Below, piece after piece: positions 57,346 to 64,000 of a stretch of DNA of 64,000 bases. Both the position numbers and the translations under genes were made by a program. The stretch spans positions 123,345,533 through 123,409,532 of the forward strand of contig NC_061862.1 of NCBI RefSeq assembly GCF_907164915.1. The letters run 5' to 3'. Each line of letters begins with the position of its first letter. Within the stretch, counting starts at the first letter, position 1. Under the pieces are notes generated by a model that worked only from the letters and a program-made list of their open reading frames with translations, was not told where the DNA came from and did no database searches. Source of the stretch: Impatiens glandulifera (Eukaryota; Streptophyta; Magnoliopsida; Ericales; Balsaminaceae).

Positions 57346-59928
57346 CCAAAGTTCTTAGGTTGTTATGTCATTAATTTGAGTTTACCCTTTTTGAAAGGAC
57401 GGTAAACATTTGGTGGAGGTTAAGATTGATGACAACTATTAGAAGTGATTAACAACATCAGCATGTAGTTTAGGGTGTTATTTGTGTATTTGTGTTCTCG
57501 TAGCGGTGTAGAAATCCTTTTTAAGAAGTAGAAGAATCGTTAAAAAAAAACAATAAAATTAATGAAAAGAAAAGGATGAGACCTAATTTTCTTTTTATTT
57601 GATTCCTGGATGCGGATGTCTCCAAATAGATAATTTGGTGTGATAAAATTTGAATGAGAACTCCTTCACTCTTAAGTAAGTCCGAATTTATCATAGTTTT
57701 CTACTCAAAGTAAAAAAAAATAGTTACCATAGTTAATATATATACATATAGATTGTTTTTAAAAAATGTCATATTAAATATGACAAAATTTTATCACAAA
57801 AATCTTACATTAAAAAAACAATAATAATTAAAAAAGAGTTTGATATGAAATTATGTGTGAACTTCTTCAAATAGTATTAAATTAAAAAACTGAAATAAAA
57901 ATCATATAAATTAATAAAAATAAATTAAAGAAAAATAAAATAGTAGAATAATGGGCACGGATATATTGCATCTTAATATGTGCCCATCTTTCTACCCCTA
58001 GAACAAAATAAAAAATAAAAATAAAGTATATAACAAATATAAAAGAAATTTTTTAAAAGATGTAGTTATTTATAATATTTTTAAGCTACACATTTTGAGA
58101 TACAGGAATCTGTGTCCTAAAATAATATTTAAATTTATATAAAATATATTCAATTATAAAAGACATCTTTTAGACATATTAATTAGTACAAATAAAATAA
58201 GAAATTTATTTTAAATAACATGAAATCGAAAGCAAAGTTTGAAAAAAAAAATATAACAATTATATGTAAATAAAAGTATCAAAAGCTAAATATTTATTGA
58301 AAATAAAATAAGAGAAAAGAAATAAAAATTAAACTAATCCAACAAATTTAGCCTAATTTTAAAATGTCATACCACATTTCATAGAAAATAATACAAGTTT
58401 TTTTTTTCTTTTTATATTTACGTATATAATCTCCTTTAAAACTACTTTCTCGCTCTACATTTGAAACTATTTTTTTTTTTTTATTTCTATCCTCTTTTAT
58501 TTAATAAACCAAGTTGCAAACTAATATTTATATAAATTTCATTTTTTTTAAGTAATCAAAGTAATTTTTTCAATTAATACAGTGAATACAACTGAACGTT
58601 AAAGAACTTGAATATGATAACATAATATTTGGTCATAGACTTCCCAATAAATGTTATGAGAAGTATAAATTTCATGTTTTGGATTATTTTGTTGAGAACA
58701 TCAATTAGAACCTCTAAACAAATTAACATTTATTTCAGATTAATTCTTAAATTTAAAAGAATTTATCTTTTATAACTTATTATTGTTGAAAAAGAAACTT
58801 TAAAAAATTAAATTAGCAAACGAAAATAATAGGAGTGGAAGCACTTAGGAAAAGGATTCATCAAGAAAACTTTCATTTGCTATCCCTTAATAATATATCT
58901 CTTTAACTAATAAGAACCAGATATTTTGTTTTCTTTTATTTATAAATTTTAGTTGAATAACCAATATTAAATAATAAAATTCTGGAACTCTTCATTTGTT
59001 TTAATTTTTTTAAAATAATATTAAATAAGAATTTTCTTAACTATAGTTTGATATATTTTTTTTCTCACTATGTCTGCCTTTCTGTTTTTATTGTGATCTT
59101 TAATTTGATCATGATAAAATTAGCATCCCATTTAAGTACCTGCCTGCATATACTAAGCATTTTCGGATTTCTAGGCTTATTATGTGATTTATTCCAATAA
59201 TCACGCAAAATCTCTTGTGCCTATTATTTCTCTGCTTTTACATTAAAAAAAAACAATTAGTGCACTTTCTTGCATGCCTCCTAGCTATATGTATATTCTT
59301 GCCTTATATATAGCATAAAAATATTAAATTATTGTATTTATATTAAAGCTAGCTAACCTAATTATTGTTCTAAACATTCATATCATGTGACATTTATATG
59401 GATGATTTACCCACCGCAAATAGTTAATTAAGTAACATTTTATCTCATTTTATATATTCATTTGAAGCACTTGAATAAAATGTTTTATTAATGTACAAGA
59501 ATTTGTTTAAACTTAGTTTATTTCAAATATATTGATTTCTAGTGATTTGAAGAAGAAATATTTTTTTTATAAGCAGATTTAAATGTATTGATATAATTAT
59601 TAAAAAGAAATTTTAAATATTATTTAATAAATTGAGTGAGGCCATAATGAAATATAAGATTAAATGATATTTCATTATAGTTAGATTAAAACAAAAATAA
59701 AATAGGTCTTGTCCTTATATGCTAAACAAGTTAAGATCAACCATATCAATTTTAATTATTATTTAGGTCAATTTAAAAACTTTATCTGTGTTATAATGGG
59801 GAACTTTAAATGCCAAAATATTTATTTTTTTTCTTTAGATATCTTTTCGGAGCTAAGTGAGATAATGTTTACAAGCAAAACTTAGTTAGAATTTAGATAT
59901 GACGTTTTTTAATAATAATAAAATAGAG
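57346..59928. other. AT-rich intergenic DNA
   Basis: Very AT-rich with many homopolymer runs. I see no gene, RNA or recognisable repeat. Confidence 0.6.
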
Positions 59929-60138
59929 GATTGATAAGGAGCACAACTTTGGGGAACGACTCGTACAACGAAAGTCACATCGCTGTTATACTAAAGTGAT
60001 ATCGCTGTTATACAAAAGTGACTTCGTCCCTTTTGTATAACAACGAGGTCTCTTTTGTATAACAGCGATGTCACTTTCGTATAACAGCGAGGTCACTTTC
60101 GCTGTACGAGTCGTTCCCCCAAAGTCGTGCTCCCAATC
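59929..60138. mobile_element. Palindromic foldback MITE upstream of the oxidase gene
   Basis: The left end (ggagcacaactttggggaac, gactcgtac) is matched by the inverse of the right end (gtacgagtc, gttcccccaaagtcgtgctcc). Nearly the whole 210 bases fold on themselves. The arms contain a repeated piece (ataacagcgatgtcactttc). It lies about 250 bases upstream of the oxidase ATG. A clear target duplication is not visible. Confidence 0.75.
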
Positions 60139-60289
60139 ATTTTTCAATAAAATATGACCCAAATGTAAATGCTGAAATACTTTTAAATGGATATTTTTGT
60201 TGTAGATAATAGGTTTTAGTAATAGTTTTAATATATATTCAAACAAACATAACTATAAAATTATTAAATATATTAGGTTCAAATATGCA

Positions 60290-60294
<5 letters not shown>

Positions 60295-60333
<39 letters not shown>
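60295..60333. repeat. (TA)n microsatellite
   Basis: An uninterrupted TA run of about 39 bases, 52 bases before the oxidase ATG. It falls where a core promoter or 5' leader is expected. Confidence 0.95.
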
Positions 60334-60337
<4 letters not shown>

Positions 60338-60385
60338 CCCATTCTCATCCAACATAACTAGACATTATTACTCACCAACTCCAAA

Positions 60386-62062
60386 ATGGGCAATCACTTT
60401 GTACCAATTGCAATAAAATTATGTCTTCTTCTATTCTATGTAGACATGATATTTTCTCAAATTGTGGCTCCCCAACATGAAGGAGAGTGGCACATTCTTC
60501 AAAACAATGTTGGAATATCCCCCATGCACATGCAACTCATAAGAAGCAATCAAATCGTCATGTTTGATCGGACTGATTTTGGTCGCTCGAATCTATCCCT
60601 CCCTAAAGGTGTTTGTCGACATGACCCTCATGATTCTTCTCTCGTGGACGATTGCACCGCTCACTCTATACTATATGATATTGCTTCCAACACTTTTCGA
60701 CCACTTTTCATACGCACGGATACTTGGTGTTCCTCTGGCTCTGTCCTTCCTGGTGGAACCCTAGTTCAAACTGGGGGCTACAATGATGGTGATCGTGTCG
60801 TTCGAATGATATCGCCTTGTAGACACAAATTTTGCGATTGGTCCGAGTCTTCCCATTATCTATTGAAGCGTAGATGGTACGCTTCGAATCAAATTTTACC
60901 TGATGGTCGAATTATCATTGTTGGAGGAAGGAGGCAATTCAATTATGAATTTTTCCCTAGAAATACTAGATCTTCTTCACCTTCAAGTACTATTTCGTTT
61001 TCTTTCTTGCAAGAAACTAGAGATCCTGAAGAAAACAATTTGTATCCATTTTTGCACCTTCTACCAGATGGAAATTTGTTTGTCTTTGCCAATACTAGAG
61101 CTATTTCTCTAGACTATCGACGAAATCGTATAGTCAAAGAGTTTCCTTCGATCACAAGAAACGATCCCCGAAACTATCCTAGTTCGGGATCCTCAGTTTT
61201 GCTTCCTATAGACGATACCCATACCAATACCAATCAAAACAAATGCATCAAAGTCGAGGTCATGATATGTGGCGGGGCTCCAAGGGGTGCATTTGGAGCT
61301 GCAGGGCATGGACACTTTACTCCTTCCCTGACCACATGCGGTCGCATTCAAGTAATGGATAAAAACCCTAGATGGGCCATGGAGACAATGCCCATTGCCC
61401 GAGTTATGGGAGACATGATACTCCTCCCTAACCTTGATGTCCTAATCATTAACGGAGCTCAATCGGGAACCGCTGGTTGGAATAATGCTGGAAATCCTGC
61501 GACTCGACCATTATTATACAAACCTGAGTCCACGCTAGGTAATCGCTTCTCAATCCTATCGAGAGCCTCAAGGCCGAGAATGTACCATTCTTCCGCTATC
61601 CTCATCCCCGATGGTCGCGTCATAGTGGGGGGGAGTAACCCACATACCTTTTACAACTTCTCTGATGTCCAATACCCAACCGACCTAAGTTTGGAAGCCT
61701 TTTCGCCGCCATACTTAGCCGCAAATCAAAATCCTTTGCGCCCGAGGTTTATAGATTGCGACGAAATCTTGGTCTACAAGCAACCATTTTCACTGACTTT
61801 CGAAGTAGAGAACTTTCAAAAGGCGGGCATAGTTTCGGTCGTCATACTTGCACCACCATTCACTACACACTCGTATGGCATGAATCAAAGAATGGTGAGG
61901 TTAAGGGTGAGTTCATTGACTCAAGGACATTCCCACACAAAGCATACAATGATCGTACTTGGGCCATCCATTCCAGAGATTGCACCATCAGGATATTATC
62001 TATTGTTTGTGATACATGCGGAAATACCAAGTTCTGGTCTGTGGGTGAAGGTTCAACAATAG
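60386..62062 (+). CDS. GLOX: Glyoxal oxidase-type aldehyde oxidase (GLOX family)
   Basis: A single-exon frame of 558 residues with no interruption, close to the usual length of plant GLOX proteins. Residues 1-24 form a secretion signal (KLCLLLFYVDMIFSQ), so the enzyme should act in the apoplast. The glyoxal oxidase N-terminal propeller domain covers about 38-300 and a C-terminal DUF1929-type domain about 440-556. All expected residues of the copper-radical site are visible: Cys115 (TDTWCSSGS) and Tyr165 (RRWYASNQ) for the cross-linked cofactor, Tyr400 and His401 (RMYHSSA), and His495 (THSYGMNQR). The family oxidises aldehydes and makes hydrogen peroxide; Arabidopsis members act in pollen, stigma and wall-related tissues. 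The ATG at 60386 gives the signal peptide directly. The MITE and TA repeat lie in its promoter. Confidence 0.95.
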   Translation: MGNHFVPIAIKLCLLLFYVDMIFSQIVAPQHEGEWHILQNNVGISPMHMQLIRSNQIVMFDRTDFGRSNLSLPKGVCRHDPHDSSLVDDCTAHSILYDIASNTFRPLFIRTDTWCSSGSVLPGGTLVQTGGYNDGDRVVRMISPCRHKFCDWSESSHYLLKRRWYASNQILPDGRIIIVGGRRQFNYEFFPRNTRSSSPSSTISFSFLQETRDPEENNLYPFLHLLPDGNLFVFANTRAISLDYRRNRIVKEFPSITRNDPRNYPSSGSSVLLPIDDTHTNTNQNKCIKVEVMICGGAPRGAFGAAGHGHFTPSLTTCGRIQVMDKNPRWAMETMPIARVMGDMILLPNLDVLIINGAQSGTAGWNNAGNPATRPLLYKPESTLGNRFSILSRASRPRMYHSSAILIPDGRVIVGGSNPHTFYNFSDVQYPTDLSLEAFSPPYLAANQNPLRPRFIDCDEILVYKQPFSLTFEVENFQKAGIVSVVILAPPFTTHSYGMNQRMVRLRVSSLTQGHSHTKHTMIVLGPSIPEIAPSGYYLLFVIHAEIPSSGLWVKVQQ

Positions 62063-63719
62063 CTATCTCTTGTGCCAAAGTACTTTGAATCAGCTTTTAT
62101 GTCAACACAATTAATAGTCCAAGTGTTGTTTAAAATAAATTTAGTATAGATAGTTTGTATTATGAGCTCACATGCCTTTTAACTAGAAACTAAACTTTAA
62201 AATCAACTATAACTTTTACTTATTTTATTTTTACACATACTGAATTTAAATTAAAATAATTTGGATCTAAGTCCTCTATTTCACTTAGTTTGTCCGATTA
62301 AACTATCTATTTCTTTTATAAAAAAAAACAAAAACTACATATTTGTAACAAGGTCTAATTCTTTTCCTTCAGAAGAAAGAAAGTTTTGTGGAACTTAATT
62401 ACAATGAGAAAACAAAACAATAAAAATAATACAATTAAAGAAGTATGAAAATGGAAAAAATAAATTTGATCATTTAAAATGTATTTTTTTTCTTGCCCAT
62501 GTGAATTGTGTTAGAATAAAGATGCACTGTTTTCTCTATTCAAATTGACTGCAGTACTATAGGGTAATGTATCTTATACATTGACATGACCCTCACTTGA
62601 AGCTTTTATAAAAGAGAATACTAAGTTCAATTATTTTTAAAGTTAAAATATAATTATATATCTTTATATTATATAATAAAAATATTAAAAAAACTAAAAA
62701 TAAATAAAAACTATATAGGAAGACACTAAAAAACATTGTCAAAACGCAACATATTGGTGTAACGATTTTGTTAAGTTAATTTTTAAGAACGGTAATCCAT
62801 ATTGCAAATATTTCAACTATATTTCAACCAAAATATTTTTGTATGTAAAATATAATTTGAAAAATATATATCGTAAAATATATAACTAAAAATATATATT
62901 TTTTAATTTATATAAATATATTATTGCAACAAATCTAGTAATACATAAACAAAAAAATATACAAATAATATCATTAACATGTATTGACACCAATGTTTAC
63001 AAATTATTTAGTAACAAAATATATTTCCGCTATCTATTATAAAACATAATACATGAAACTTGCAAAAATAAATTATGATATAACTGACTAGTTTTGATAA
63101 TTAAATTTGTAATATATATATTCATAATAATAAATAATCTTTTTAAGTAACTAGTTATGCAATTCTATAATAAAGTATTACTTTAACTTAAATTACAATT
63201 ATATTTAATAATTGATAATTTTTTCTCAATTAGTTTTGTAATTCTATGATATCATATTATTGCAATCTGCAATATTATTTAATACTTTTGAAAATATTAT
63301 TTGAAATTGTAGTAATCTATTCAAATACATTTTACATTAACAATTATAGATAATTTTTTCACAATTAATTATGCAGCTCTATGATGTCATATTATTACAA
63401 ATTATATTGCAATAATATTTAATAATTTTGAAAATATGGTTCGAAATTTTAATAATCGGTTACCAATACATTTTACATTAAACTATATCAATTTGTACCT
63501 AAATAATTGATTTTTAAATATTAATAAACCTTTAATCCAAAATTAGTTAAATTCATTCACCTCGAATCCTGTTTCAACATCATTTTGGCTAATCACCACC
63601 TACTCTTTCGTCTACATCGCGCCATTTATTTCTTTACTCCATTCATTTCAATCTGAATCATTTTATTATTAAATCACTTTCTTCAATCACTTTCTACTAT
63701 TTCCACAAAATAATTCTAA
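62063..63719. other. AT-rich 3' flank and intergenic DNA
   Basis: No gene is recognisable. The composition is strongly AT with short related motifs (aataatattta, ttttgaaaatat) suggestive of an old repeat near 63180-63480. Confidence 0.6.
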
Positions 63720-64000
63720 TGGTTTCTACTTGTTCAACACTAAATCATTTTTCTCCAAGCACTCTTAGCAGGTCCATGCCTAGGTTGATGTTAACCAACG
63801 AGGAAACTCTCTTGCATGACTTAACCTCCGACGAGGAGGACATATAGTCTTAAAAGATTGAAACACCAATAGAGGAGGACATATCATCTGAAAAGAATGA
63901 AACACCAAAAGAGATAGAAACTCTTAACGTGGAGCTTTTTTCAACTAGATCCAAAATAGAAACTCTACAAGTTCAGATGGAGGCGATGAGTACTAATGCT
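63720..64000 (+). other. Possible start of an unrecognised gene at the window edge
   Basis: An ATG at about 63720 opens 42 codons (MVSTCSTLNHFSPSTLSR) ending in a TAG near 63848. The word gaggaggacatat is repeated 36 bases later, and coding-like Glu-rich composition continues to the edge. It may be an exon, or the 5' part of a retroelement ORF; nothing identifies it. Confidence 0.2.

Overview
The window is nuclear DNA from a flowering plant, almost certainly a eudicot. It holds GT-AG spliced genes, Ty1/copia and Ty3/gypsy LTR retrotransposons, Mutator-like elements (MULEs) with DUF1985/Ulp1 cargo, a tRNA-type SINE and AT-rich intergenic DNA. The style of the retrotransposon-borne extra ORFs would fit an asterid, but the sequence alone does not settle that. 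Only two host genes look intact: a 13-exon FCA-like RNA-binding protein gene (minus strand, 14601-24775) and a single-exon glyoxal-oxidase-type gene (plus strand, 60386-62062). Most of the rest is mobile DNA in various states of decay.

Layout. 1-13120: a nearly complete SIRE-lineage copia element on the minus strand. Behind RNase H it carries three tandem copies of one extra-ORF module, each with its own TATA box. 13121-13620: a 500-base assembly gap. 14601-24775: the FCA-like gene, whose introns have collected a copia remnant, a dimeric SINE and unclassified repeats. 24866-37977: two nested MULEs. The inner one (25034-35122, 9-bp target duplication) has a Ulp1-type protease gene and a MuDR-type transposase gene in convergent orientation, plus five arrays of a G-rich/C-rich minisatellite, mostly in introns. 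37978-43217: an LTR scrap, a 2-kb array of covarying short hairpins and the remains of a Tat/Ogre-like gypsy element. 43223-47783: a short copia element that kept both LTRs and a 5-bp target duplication but lost most of pol. 48021-49324 and 54714-56416: two further copia LTRs, the second preceded by a fourth copy of the extra-ORF module. 56430-56945: a CACTA-like end. 57080-57345: an ankyrin-gene scrap. 59929-62062: a palindromic MITE and the oxidase gene.

How the parts relate. Four copia elements (1-13120, 43223-47783, and the LTRs at 48021 and 54714) look like branches of one SIRE-like lineage. They share LTR end motifs and a block of about 40 bases in the LTR, and two of them carry the extra-ORF module. 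The strongest candidates for something undescribed are: the tandem, separately promoted ORF module; a hairpin with a fixed 12-base loop and covarying stem behind two of its copies; short-hairpin tandem arrays in a gypsy 3' region and in a copia LTR; and intronic G-rich minisatellites in the MULE.
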